From Lineus longissimus (Eukaryota; Nemertea; Pilidiophora; Heteronemertea; Lineidae), in NCBI RefSeq assembly GCF_910592395.1, contig NC_088313.1:4652501-4716500 (forward strand): a stretch of 64,000 bases of DNA, in the 5' to 3' direction. A program made the position numbers and the translations under genes. Below, one piece after another: positions 11,321 through 21,009 of this stretch (the stretch's first letter is position 1; every line of letters begins with the position of its first letter). The notes under the pieces were generated by a model. It was not told the DNA's origin. It saw only the letters and a list, made by a program, of their open reading frames with translations, and made no database searches.

Positions 11321-12847
11321 CTACTCCATGAGGTATCTTTCGAGTTCTTCCTTTATCAGAGATAGATACTTTTCGGCCAGTTCATCGGACACAAGCATCT
11401 TGCTGTATGAGAGTTCCCAGTGAAACAGAGACGAAGAATTGAGACGATGAATGTCGTGAATAAAGATAGTGGATCCCGTGGTACCAGTTATCAACTCTAC
11501 CTCGTCTAAACTAACTTTTCCTTTTCCGGGAGAATTGGGCAATTTCCCGAAATTTGATATGTAGAACAGATCCTGTGCTGGGTAACCATCGTCACGATAA
11601 TACGCTTGCCGGTCCGACATAAATTTCTTATGGAACTCGTTCCATCCCTTAATACTTCCCAGAGTCGGTTCGGGATCGGCTGTAAGTTCCCGGGTTTCTT
11701 TCTGGATGGAGGCGGCGAGCTTCCAGAGTGCCTCTTTACTATTACAACTCGCCATTTTTGCCGGAATTATTATGTGGTTAGTGAACTCAGCTACCCAGAC
11801 ACCGCAGTGGGACTCCGGGAGTTTAGGTTTCGCATAAGGCCGCATGTCTGCCGCGAAGGGGGATTGCAGTGACCACCCCTGGTCAGAGAGGAGCCCTAAA
11901 TCAATTTGCAACCTGTACAATGCCATTGCATGTGCAGCAACGCAAACACTGTTCAATGAAACATTATGTTGGGCCACCTCGTGCAGCAGTTGTGAATTCT
12001 GCTCCTTGTCCAAAACGAAACCTGTTATTCCCGAACAGGGTTGTGGGTGACTCGGCTTATGCATCTCAAGAAGTTTAATCAAAAGGTCTTTGTGAGTAGT
12101 CCAGTCGTTAGGCTTTAGATTGTTAGATCTGCTATCTGGATACTGATCTAAAATGTCTTCGCGAACGGGAAGCATAGGCTGACTTTCTATGTTATCATCT
12201 CCGTCTTGAAGCAAGGCCTTTTCCAGAAAGTAAGCTAGATCAGCGAGCACATTCACTTTCAGTGCCTTTCCGTCAAACGCGCATGTTTGAATACCGATAA
12301 TGACCGGATAGAGAAATCCCCGGTCAGAAGTTTCAGGCGTAAGGACATTAAATCGCATAAGCAGTTGCCCGTACGTAAATCTGTTTTGTTCCGCTCTTGC
12401 TATAACGGCTCTCCGATCCGAGGTCTGGAGAATCTCATAGTAAGGTGCATCGGCAACTTCGGCGAAGTAGTTCTCACCATCCTTCAAGGTGACAACCAGG
12501 CGCAAGGCTGCGTGTCGTTTCTGTAAGTTCTCAAACGCTTTCCTTATCTGTTCCGGAGTCAACTCCATCTCCGATCTAAAGACGGCACAACAACAGAAAG
12601 TGGACCATCCGTTCTCGCGTCCAGTTTCAAAAAGGTAATTTTCGTAATTCCCGAGTTTCCGCACGATTTTTGGTTCCAGCCTGTTGTTACGTCGGTTGTT
12701 ATTGGCTACGGAACTCGCTAATAGACGAGCTGGAACGGCTTGAGGTCTACGCGTTATAGGCTGTCTCATGTTAACCTGAAACCCTAGCGGAGCCCATCTT
12801 GTGAAAGAGGTGGACGTCTTTGCTATCTTGGACATTAAACGAAACAT
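11321..12847 (-). CDS. Acyltransferase/condensation-like protein (CAT-BAHD-AATase fold), catalytic His apparently missing
   Basis: Intronless 508-residue frame. Start is the ATG at 12847: a good 3' splice-like CAG lies at 12860-12862, and a TATAAA 72 bp upstream would put transcription start between it and the alternative ATG at 12907. Residues ~1-60 are Arg-rich with almost no acids, like a mitochondrial presequence (inference). The body looks like the chloramphenicol-acetyltransferase/NRPS-condensation/alcohol acetyltransferase superfamily: KLGNYENYLFETG at the first strand, LQKRHAALRLVV, then QTCAFDGKAL where the family has HHxxxDG, later FAADMRPYA and FYISNFG. Asp-Gly is kept but the usual His is Thr (Gln before it), so normal acyl transfer by this motif is doubtful. 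The substrate is unknown. It may be a domesticated or regulatory homologue, or use another base. A truncated twin lies at 1284-2438. Confidence 0.75.
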   Translation of the reverse strand: MFRLMSKIAKTSTSFTRWAPLGFQVNMRQPITRRPQAVPARLLASSVANNNRRNNRLEPKIVRKLGNYENYLFETGRENGWSTFCCCAVFRSEMELTPEQIRKAFENLQKRHAALRLVVTLKDGENYFAEVADAPYYEILQTSDRRAVIARAEQNRFTYGQLLMRFNVLTPETSDRGFLYPVIIGIQTCAFDGKALKVNVLADLAYFLEKALLQDGDDNIESQPMLPVREDILDQYPDSRSNNLKPNDWTTHKDLLIKLLEMHKPSHPQPCSGITGFVLDKEQNSQLLHEVAQHNVSLNSVCVAAHAMALYRLQIDLGLLSDQGWSLQSPFAADMRPYAKPKLPESHCGVWVAEFTNHIIIPAKMASCNSKEALWKLAASIQKETRELTADPEPTLGSIKGWNEFHKKFMSDRQAYYRDDGYPAQDLFYISNFGKLPNSPGKGKVSLDEVELITGTTGSTIFIHDIHRLNSSSLFHWELSYSKMLVSDELAEKYLSLIKEELERYLME

Positions 12848-12918
12848 TGCGGCAGTGTCCTGAAAAGAAAATATAGCAAAATACAAGCCGAACGGCGTCA
12901 GGTTCACAATGGGATTGG

Positions 12919-12924
12919 TTTATA
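12919..12924 (-). promoter_or_regulatory. TATA box of acyltransferase-like gene
   Basis: TATAAA on the minus strand followed by CCAATCCCATT. Its spacing places transcription start near 12890, 40-50 bp upstream of the ATG at 12847. This supports that start over the ATG at 12907. Confidence 0.45.
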
Positions 12925-13069
12925 GGGCCCAGGCCACTGAAACTCGGCCTGAGTGAAGACAAAAGGACAAACACAACAGAGCAACTCCCTTCTAAAACCC
13001 AAATGTCATGAAGTTTTCAGGAAATGTGTTATGGTGTACTTATTTCGTTCATGGCTACTGATGGTATAC

Positions 13070-13290
13070 GGTAAGTTAGACACCGGTAAATTAGACAACG
13101 ATGATTTAGACACAGTAAATTAGACAACGGTAATCTAGACAATGGTCATTTTAGACAATGGTAAATTAGACAATGGTAAACTAGACACAAGGATAGGTAA
13201 ATTAGACAATTGAAGAGGTTGTTCACCTCTTTAAATCCAATATCAAATATTAGGAAAGATGTTCATTTTGGGAGTTGGCATGATCTTAGG
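13070..13290 (+). repeat. MULE left TIR
   Basis: Opens GGTAAGTTAGACACCGG and runs through about ten irregular repeats of a 14-15 bp word (GGTAAATTAGACAAT). Then gaagaggtt…aaatccaatatcaaat, and ends near ggagttggcatgatc. Every segment has its complement in the right TIR. Confidence 0.8.
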
Positions 13291-13425
13291 CCTATCAGCA
13301 CAAATTCGACTAATTGACTGTTATTACTCAGGTAATTAAATTTAACACCTTCATAACAAATTTTGATTGGGTAGTTGTGCAATTTTGCTTGGTGCAATTG
13401 AACTGCAATTATAATCCCTATAATC

Positions 13426-13650
13426 ATGGCCTACCATGTCCCCTTAGTCGAGAAATGTTCCGATGCTTTGGGATACTCGCCATCTCCACGCATCACCATT
13501 ATTGACTTTGAAGCTGCCGACCTGTCAGCTCTGCGAAATGTGCTTGGAGAAGACACTCAGGTCCGTGGGTGTTTCTACCATCTTTTACCCCATTACAGAA
13601 AATACAAGCCTGACGAGCATGCCAACTCCAAAAATGAACAACTTTCCTAA
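13426..13650 (+). pseudogene. MULE transposase domain fragment
   Basis: A 74-residue frame with ITIIDFEAADLSALRNVL, then VRGCFYHLLPHYRKYK. This is the layout of the central MULE domain: an acidic catalytic residue, then C-x-x-H within a short distance. The rest of the transposase is missing and the fragment runs into the right TIR. It shows which superfamily supplied the element. Confidence 0.6.
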
Positions 13651-13655
13651 TCTTT

Positions 13656-13860
13656 TGTGACCGCGACATATTATGGGCGGGCAGGCGCCCCATAGATTGG
13701 AGCAAGGTGCGCAGGTCCGCGGAGTGATACTTTCTTCTTAAAGCCGGCGCGAAACTGTTTCTATTAGGTTTGTGTGTAATTAAAGCCCGTTGTCCGATTC
13801 AAGACGTCCCCTCATGAATACCCACAGCAGGAAAGCGTGGCGGAATATGAAAACTTCACA
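13656..13860 (+). repeat. Gypsy 5' LTR
   Basis: Starts TGTGACCGCGACATATTATG and ends AAACTTCACA. It aligns along its whole length with 20583-20794 apart from an indel and scattered changes. Confidence 0.9.
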
Positions 13861-13861
13861 C

Positions 13862-13872
13862 TGGCGCCCAAC
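13862..13872 (+). other. Gypsy primer-binding site
   Basis: TGGCGCCCAAC begins one base after the 5' LTR. It is complementary to the 3' end expected of a lysine tRNA (the same 11 bases as the Lys-1,2 type PBS). Confidence 0.7.
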
Positions 13873-14221
13873 ACATGAAGCAAAAAAACTGAATGCTAGT
13901 TCAGAAAAAGGGGGTTTTGTGATCGAATTTTCGGAGGCATTTTGATACACATGCAAACACACTGCAGTGCAAGCACTGCCGGACGCAATTGTGCATTTGT
14001 TTCGGCCCAAATCAAATAAGATATATTCGTAAATAATGATTGCATGCATATTACCAAGGCACTATAACTTAGGGGTTGCCAAGTTATTTGATCAGCTGCT
14101 TGGCTATGTTTTGGTCCTAAAGACACTGTTTTGGTAGGGTTTTTCCACCGACAGTGACGGTCACGTGATCTCGCACACTCCACGGTGTATGGGGTGCTGA
14201 TCAGGTATTTATATTCATTAG

Positions 14222-15220
14222 TTGTTGCATCTATTTCTAAAAAACAGACATGGCAGCGGCACGCCCGAAACTCAATGTTTTTTCAGGGGGTCCTCCGAGG
14301 ATTTTGTGATGTGGTTAAAGAGGTATGAACTCTTTCACCCCCCTGTACCTAACGATGCGGCCGTTGCGGTTCAGAGACGTCATCAGACGTTGCCTCTATT
14401 TCTAACCGGTCGAGCCTTCATGACGTATGATACCCTGCCCGCTGCGACCAAGGCTGACTATAACCTGACAAAGCAAGCCCTGAGGGACAGACTCGACCCT
14501 CAGGAACATGCCCTCCTGCGCCGCCAGGAGTTTATGACCCTGGTTCGTAAGTCTGATGAGGCAATCTCAGCATTCGAACTAAGGGTAATACGTAAGGCGG
14601 CTACGGCTTTTCCCCAAGTCCAGAGGGATCTCCTGTGTAAGGAGCAATTTATGAGAGGGGTCGAAGAGGCAGAACTCCAACTGCACCTTCTTACACACAA
14701 CCCGGCCACACTCACAGGCGCTGTCCAGCTGGCGGAGCAGTACCTCCAGGTCCGTAAGGTCGGCCTTCCCCAACCGGGGCCTGAGGCCGCCGTCTGCCGA
14801 GTACGAGACCAAGAGGATGAAGGGGTTCCCTCTCCTCAAGGACAAATTGGCGAGATGGATGCCCTACGCCAGGACGTAAAGAAGTTAACCGAACAAGTTC
14901 AGAGTATGATGCTGCAGCAGCAAGGACGTGGACGTGGCCGTGCACGAGGCAGCCGAGGTAGTCGTCGGGGCAGAGGTGGTCGAGGACAGGATCGGCAGAC
15001 ACAGGGACGGCAGCCCGACCACCACGACTACGGTTCGCATGATCGTAGATACCATGACGACGGCAACTCAAGAAGTAAAGGAGCTCAGGCAAGGGGTTCC
15101 CTGCCTGATGCTCAACCCAATGGGCAGCATAATGACCGCTTCAATGGACACTGCTATAACTGTGGCCAGTACGGCCATAGGAGTGCTGACTGCTGGCAAC
15201 CCCGGCAGTCGGAAAACTAA
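14222..15220 (+). pseudogene. gag: Gypsy gag (capsid/nucleocapsid), early frameshift
   Basis: 332 codons. The capsid-like region contains FVMWLKRYELF and a helical retrotransposon-gag core. An Arg/Gly-rich basic tail follows near residues 235-265, and then one zinc knuckle, C-x2-C-x4-H-x4-C (CYNCGQYGHRSADCW). The likely native ATG is at 14250, but that frame hits a stop after 19 codons (14307-14309), while the gag body lies in another frame. This indicates a single-base loss in the G-run near 14286-14290. Copy 1 shares the lesion. Confidence 0.88.
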
Positions 15221-15335
15221 TCTGTGCTGCTGATGAGGGTCGGCCGGCAGCCCGGTGTAACATCTGTGGTTGTTTCCCATGTGTCAGTGTTTCCAAACAA
15301 TAGGCAGCTAGAGAGACCACGACTTTTCAAAAGGG

Positions 15336-16673
15336 GTGATACACAGAAAAACTTGTCAATCTATTTTTGAGCGTTCCCAAACAATGAGGGGAAACACTCA
15401 AAAACAGAAACACTCAAAAACATTACACCGGCATACCAAAAAGACTCAACAAATTATCCCCAGGGTTTTAGTGAGTGTTGGAGATCGGCAAGTCCCCATG
15501 TTGTTCGACACAGGTGCTGACATCTCACTTATGCGTGACGACGTATGGAGCTTGTATCCCCCAGATGAGAGAGGGCCGTTGGCCCCACGGTCAACAGCGA
15601 TCTGTTCCGTGTCTGGAGACATGTTACCCGTTCAAGGACTGTCTAAAGTCCCAGTCATCCTAGGAGCCCTACGGTTACAACACTCTTTTCGAGTGGTGAG
15701 AGGCATAGATAGCCCTATCATTTTGGGATGGGACTTCATGCTTGAGTATGCCATGACTGTGAACCCTCAGAGAAAGGAGGTCACCATCCAGGGTGTCCCT
15801 TTCCCACTGCTTGAAGCGGCAAGATTGCCAAATGTCATCACGGCTAAAGCCCTCAAGTCAACAACGATCCCGGGAAGGGCTGAGGTGATCATCCAAGCCT
15901 ATTTGCCGTATGGCCCCGAATTTCCAAATTTGAGCTATGAGGGTATTCTAGAACCGAACAATCCGTCAGGATTGGTCGTCTCGCTGATAGCAGCGACAGT
16001 GGAAAACTCCCTGATACCTGTTCGTATTATGAATCCGGAGTTCGAACCTTTAGAAATCGCCAAAGGGATTTGCCTTGGAGATTTCCATTGCCTGGCTGGA
16101 GACCAAGCCAATGTGGTGCGACGAACGTATGAGCTGATGGAGGAATTCCAGCTCGAAGAGCGAGAAGAAAGAGCTGAGGCAGTCGACAGTGAAGGGGTTC
16201 CCTCCGTCGATCTGTCTGGTTGCAAGCTCAAGAAGGGGCAAATGCCACGTTTGAAAACCCTGCTGAAGAAATATAACAACGTATTCAGCAAGACTCCAAA
16301 AGACAGAGGCCTCACGGACCTGGTGGAGCACCGTATCGATACGGGAGACGCACGGCCAATCAAGCAAGCAGCTCGTCGACAACCCTTCAACGTGAGAGAC
16401 GAAATGGAGGAGCAAGTTGGCGACATGCTTAAGGATGGGGTCGTGGAGCCCTGCTCCGGCCCATGGTCGTCCCCAGTGGTCCTGGTGAGGAAGAAATCAG
16501 GAGCGTTCCGGTTCTGTGTTGATTACAGAAAGTTAAATGCCGTCACCAGAAAGGATGCTCGTCCGCTCCCTAGAATTGATGATTCGTTGGCGTCAATGTC
16601 TGGCGCGGCTTATTTCAGCAACCTAGATCTGACCAGTGGCTACTGGCAGGTCCCTGTAAACAAGGATCATTAG
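15336..16673 (+). pseudogene. pol: Gypsy pol part 1: protease and start of reverse transcriptase
   Basis: 445 codons. Aspartic protease motif LFDTGADISLM near residue 57, then a spacer, then the RT fingers with FCVDYRKLN. It ends at a premature TAG (16671-16673) inside the RT palm, with the frame changing just there. The frame differs from gag, so expression would have needed frameshifting or a lost link between 15220 and 15336. Confidence 0.9.
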
Positions 16674-16683
16674 GGACAAGACA

Positions 16684-17571
16684 GTGTTTTCAGTGGGTAA
16701 CAATCTGTACCGATTTACTCGGTTACCATTTGGTCTCTGTAACGCCCCGCCACTTTTCCAACGGATGATGGAACTGGCATTTGCTGGGATGAGCTGGAGA
16801 GTGATGCTGACTTACCTCGATGATCTGGCGATTTTCACCAAGACCTTCGATGAACATCTTGAAGTGCTTGAGGAGGTTTTCAAGAGACTGCAAAAGGCAG
16901 GGTTGAAGCTTCAGCCAAGTAAATGTCACTTGTGTAGGGATCAGATCATCTTTCTTGGACACCACGTGAGTCAGAAGGGAATCAAACCGGACCCGAATAA
17001 TATTCAGAAGGTCCAAGACTGGCCTGTGCCGGAAACGGTCAAGCAGGTCCAAAGTTTTGTAGGTCTGGCCTCCTACTACCGTAGATTTGTAGAGGGATTT
17101 GCAAAGATTGCTAAACCCCTGATCCAGCTAACGGAGAAAAACACACCCTTTGTGTGGGAGGCAGCCTGCCAGGAGAGTTTTGAGACGCTGAAACAGAGAT
17201 TGATATCACCGCCAATTGTGGGATTTCCAAGATGGGGTGAACCATTTATCCTTCACACCGATTTTGCGGTTGGATGTGTTCTTAGCCAGATCCAAGAAGG
17301 TGAGGAGCGCGCTATCTCCTACCATAGCAAAGCCCTCGGCGCCACAGAAAGAAACTGGTGCACGTATGACAAGGAGTTGTGGGCAATTGTCTGGGGTCTC
17401 TGGCAAACCCACATCTACTTGTACGGCTCGCAGTTCACCATAGAGACAAATCACAAGCCGTTACTGCAGCGAACCAAACTGCGCTGGGATGCGGACGTCA
17501 CCCAAAAGAGGACCCGGTGGATGAACGAGCTCAGTACGTGGGGAGACGTAGAGATTAAATACCGTCCATGA
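16684..17571 (+). pseudogene. pol: Gypsy pol part 2: reverse transcriptase palm and RNase H
   Basis: Continues the RT in a new frame with LPFGLCNAP and the catalytic YLDD. The thumb/connection (GLASYYRRFVEGFAKIAKPL) and RNase H follow (HTDFAVGCVLSQ, ETNHKPL). A TGA at 17569-17571 ends it where the C-terminal linker to integrase should follow. A short stretch appears deleted there, with a frame change. Confidence 0.9.
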
Positions 17572-18128
17572 GTCGACGCCACCCTGTGCAGACCAATGAG
17601 AAACTGGGGGATGTTATAAAGGCATTATTTGCCTCCCCTCCAAAGGATGATTCACTGGGGGATTTATCTCCAAAGGAGCCCAGATCTCCAGTGACTGACA
17701 TTGACAAGGTAGCAAGGTTGACAAAGTCAGGGGTTCCCGCTTGTCCACCTCTTACCACAGGCGAGGGTGTTAGAGTAACTTTGCTTACACAATCTGCGGA
17801 TCCGACCCGACCCGTGGAATCAATCCAGACTCAGCAGGAGTTGGACCCAACCATATCTCAAGTGTACCGATGGGTCACAACCACTGATAGGCCCGATTGG
17901 GATGCCGTCAAGGACGAAGGACGAGACCTACGGACCTATTGGCGAACGTTTGAGGATTTGGTAATTAAGGACGCCATTTTGTTAAAAAAGTGGACCCCTC
18001 CCAAGAAGAAACGAGTTATACTCCAGCAAATCGTGCCACCTGGACTGAGAGCTCAGATACTCGAAGAAGTCCACGCAGGTGTAACCTCAGCACACACTTC
18101 GGGAGGCGCAAGACACTGGCTAAAATGA
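17568..18128 (+). pseudogene. pol: Gypsy pol part 3: linker and integrase zinc-finger first half
   Basis: 186 codons beginning MSRRHPVQ, the usual end of the RT/RNase H linker, then a spacer. The two His of the HHCC integrase finger (HAGVTSAH) come near the end. The frame stops at 18128, so the two Cys fall in the next frame. Confidence 0.82.
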
Positions 18129-19858
18129 AGGATCGGTTCTTTTGGCCAGGGCTAGTAACTGATGTGGAGGATTTCTGTCGCACATGCCCTCAGTGCGTTG
18201 CTCGGGCTAAACCCAATCCCAAGTTGAAAGCACCTTTACAGAGCATCTCGGCGACCACTCCTATGCAGTTAGTTGCGACGGATATCACCGAATTACCAGT
18301 CACACCCAGGGGTTTCCGGTACTGTCTGGTAATAGGTGATCATTTCATGAAATATGTGAACTTGTACGCAATGAAGGACCAAACGGCTAAAACTGTTGCC
18401 GACATTATCTTTCGTCAGTATGTGTGCCAGCATGGGATGCCTGAATCCATCCATTCTGATCAAGGGCGACAGTACGAGGCCGACGTTGTTCAGGAGTTGT
18501 GCACCATGCTCGGAATTGAGAAAACCAGGACAACTCCATACCATCCGGAAGGGAACGGTATGACTGAGAGGTTTAACGAGACTCTGAAGAACCAGATAGC
18601 CAAAGTAACAACAGAGCATGGCAAAGATTGGGATCTCCACTTGGGTCCCGTTCAGTTAGCGTACAATTCCAGTGTACATGAAACCACAGGGCTGACCCCG
18701 TTCTTCTTGAACCATGGAAGAGAACCACGCCTTCCAGCGGACGTGGTATACGGCTGTCCCTCACAGGACTACTGGAAGTCCGCTGGGGCATATTCGAGGA
18801 GTGTCCTCCAGGAGCTCCAAGACGCGTTCAAGGAGGCTAGACAAACGGCGGTTGTCAGCCAGGACCGTCAGAAAAAGGTCTACGACAAATGGGCACGGCA
18901 CCACCCATACCAGGTGGGTGATAAAGTGTGGCTCCACACCCCAGTCTCCAAGGATCGACACAGGAAGTTGGCCTTGCCCTGGATTGGGCCATACATAATA
19001 GTGAAGCGGATGCAGGCGTCGAACGGGTTACCTGGAGTAACATACCGGATCCAGAGTGAGGATCCGACGAAAAGACTGCGCATCGTCGTGCATCATAATC
19101 GCTTGAAACCGTGCGTGCCACCAAGGATTCCAAGACCGTTGGTGGACAAGGACCTCGCCGATCCACCAGAGGAAATTATGCCCAAGACCGTTGCACCCCT
19201 GCCTCGCCGACACTATCAACCTTTGGGGCCTCTGGTCCCAAGAGGGGGAGGAGGTGGCATTGCGATACCTGCTGCGCCTGTACCGCACCCACCAGCACTC
19301 CCACAGGCCCAGGTAGACCGCGGTCATGTAGGAGGGGAACCTGGGGACGTCGAGGGTTTACCCGACGATGCCCAGGCTCCCGACGAGCAAGGACTTGCTG
19401 GTGCCCAAGAACCTGACGCTGACATGGGGTTACCTGCAGCTCAGCCTTTTGAGGCACCCATAGAAGAAACTGAAAGAGACGAAATGGAACTAGGAGTTCC
19501 CGACAATGCTCTGCTTCCCCAGGAGATACCTGCTGATGCTGCCGGAGAAGATGACATTGTCGAGGACGAACTGAGCGATGGTGAGTTATTAGCATTGCTT
19601 GACGCTGACCGACAAGAGGAGGACAATGATCCTGAACCGGCAGCGGAGTTTTTTTATGCTCATGATCAACTCCCTCGTGATTTGGAGGATGGTGCCGATT
19701 TGCAGCGTGACCAGCCGGAGGCTGATCTAATTCTGCCAGATGAAAGGGAGGATGCAGCGCCGGAACCGACAGTCACTAGAGGCGGACGTTCAACAAAGAC
19801 GCCGACTTACCTCCAGGATTACGTCAGGAATGTGAACTTACGTTGGACTTATTTATAG
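18110..19858 (+). pseudogene. pol: Gypsy pol part 4: integrase core and acidic tail
   Basis: Open frame 17990-19858. The genuine part begins near 18110 after a frameshift. It has the CC half of the zinc finger (FCRTCPQC) and a DDE core with D in VATDITE, D in IHSDQG and E in GMTERFNE. A GPY/F module follows (LPWIGPYIIVKRM). About 220 acidic, Pro/Ala-rich residues of unknown role come next. No chromodomain is visible. Confidence 0.9.
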
Positions 19859-20582
19859 GAAGTGCCAGCTGGATGTATACGAACATCTTTTAGTTTTTAG
19901 TGATTCTGTCAGGAATTAAGTGATTTTTACTTTAAGAGACTACTTCTGCGCCGCATGTTACGACCTATACTTTGGACATACTAGTATACGGTCTAATGTC
20001 TCTCGTGTTCAGAAAATGACTGAAATTGTAGCCGTGCTGCGCTACCCATAATGTATCCGAATTCAATGAGAGTGAATTCCTCTTCAGAGACTTATAGGAC
20101 TGATGCCTCCTACATGTGTTTTGCATATCCAAACGTATTTGACTCCAGTAAAATGTGTGGCTATAACTCCCCAGAGACTAATGGACTGATATGGTTGAGC
20201 ACACGAATTTCCGTAGTTTAGTTACATAGTTAAAGTTTTTTGATTTTATAAAATTCTGGATTAATAGGCGCTACGTGCTTAACTAGCTCGAGCTACTTCG
20301 TTATCTCAAGTAACATAGGTTAAATTGTCAACTCCTCCACCTGCTCGGAATTTTGGGAGCTGCCAGCGCCTATTTTTTAGTAACTATGGTACGGTACCTG
20401 GGTTTCTCTGGTATAACCCACCGCCTAGTCTCATCAGCCGGAGGCTTGACTTAGCGGGTGATTGGCTCTCCGTGCTTGGCCAGCACGTGGATTTGAGCCT
20501 AAGCCCTCATGCAGATCTGCGGAGAGGAACATATATTGTAATATTGTCGATGTGGGGCACATCTCCTCAAAGGAGGGACGTA
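19859..20582 (+). other. Gypsy 3' untranslated region
   Basis: About 720 bp between the integrase stop and the 3' LTR with no recognisable frame. An envelope-like gene is not visible. Confidence 0.6.
20569..20578 (+). other. Gypsy polypurine tract
   Basis: AAAGGAGGGA four bases before the 3' LTR, in the expected place for plus-strand priming. Confidence 0.6.
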
Positions 20583-20794
20583 TGTGACGGTGACATATTA
20601 TGGGCGGGCAGGCGCCCCATAGATTGGAGCAAGGTGCGCAGGTCCGCGGAGTGATACTTTCTTCTTAAAGCCGGTGCGAAACTGTCTACTGTTTCTGTTA
20701 GGTTTGTGTGTAATTAAAGCCCGTTGTCCGATTCAAGACTTCCCCTCATGAATACCCACAGCAGGAGAGCGTGGCGGAATATGCCAACTTCACA
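20583..20794 (+). repeat. Gypsy 3' LTR
   Basis: Starts TGTGACGGTGACATATTATG and ends CCAACTTCACA. It is 212 bp against 205 bp in the 5' LTR. It is followed by CTTT, the 4-bp target duplication. Confidence 0.9.
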
Positions 20795-21009
20795 CTTTGA
20801 TATTGGATTTGAACCTCTTCAAATTGTCTAATTTACCTATCCTCGTGTCTAGATTACCATTGTCTAATTAACCATTGTCTAAAACGACCATTGTCTAGAT
20901 TACCATTGTCTAATTTACCATTATCTAAAATAATTATTGGCTAGATTACCTTTGTCTAATTTACTTCGTCTAGATTACTGTTGTCTAATTTACCGGTGTC
21001 TAACTTACC
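20795..21009 (-). repeat. MULE right TIR (outer part)
   Basis: Reverse complement of the left TIR: the gatattggatttgaacctctt segment, then repeated ATTACCATTGTCTAAT words, ending CGGTGTCTAACTTACC at 21009. It has one or two more word repeats than the left TIR. Confidence 0.8.

Larger units (their letters stand above)
9450..14956. repeat. Segmental duplication, copy 2 (complete version)
   Basis: This is the partner of the block at 1-4547 and includes about 960 bp (roughly 10750-11710) missing from copy 1. It holds the intact acyltransferase-like gene, the right end of a Tc1-like element, the MULE left half and the Gypsy 5' end. The two blocks are in direct orientation and separated by 4.9 kb of unrelated DNA. 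Because the LTRs of the Gypsy element differ more than the two blocks do, the duplication is younger than the Gypsy insertion. Confidence 0.95.
13656..20794 (+). mobile_element. Ty3/Gypsy LTR retrotransposon, degenerate
   Basis: 7.1-kb element with 205/212-bp LTRs (TG…CA), a PBS, gag with CCHC knuckle, then protease, reverse transcriptase, RNase H and integrase in Gypsy order, a polypurine tract and a CTTT target duplication (13652-13655 and 20795-20798). Coding is broken into several frames by at least four lesions, so it cannot be autonomous. LTR differences include an indel near 20690 and a C/T change near 20673. Insertion is therefore old relative to the local segmental duplication. It sits in the MULE right TIR. 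Confidence 0.93.
13070..21009. mobile_element. Mutator-like (MULE) non-autonomous element split by a Gypsy insertion
   Basis: The left TIR (13070-~13290) is the reverse complement of a right TIR. That right TIR starts at about 13609, is broken at 13655/20795 by the Gypsy element, and ends at 21009. Outside the Gypsy insert the element is about 0.8 kb: two ~220-250-bp TIRs with a transposase scrap between them. Long TIRs plus a MULE-domain scrap fit the Mutator superfamily. I could not find a clean 9-bp target duplication around 13070 and 21009. Confidence 0.7.

Noticed and set aside
12848-12907. Upstream ATG of the acyltransferase-like frame
   Set aside because: It lies at or just before the start predicted from the TATA box and inside a pyrimidine tract ending in CAG. 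The ATG at 12847 is preferred.
15935-16426. 163-codon minus frame across Gypsy pol
   Set aside because: Shadow of the protease/RT frame on the other strand.
19176-19595. Minus frame over the integrase tail
   Set aside because: Complement of the acidic tail codons, not a gene.
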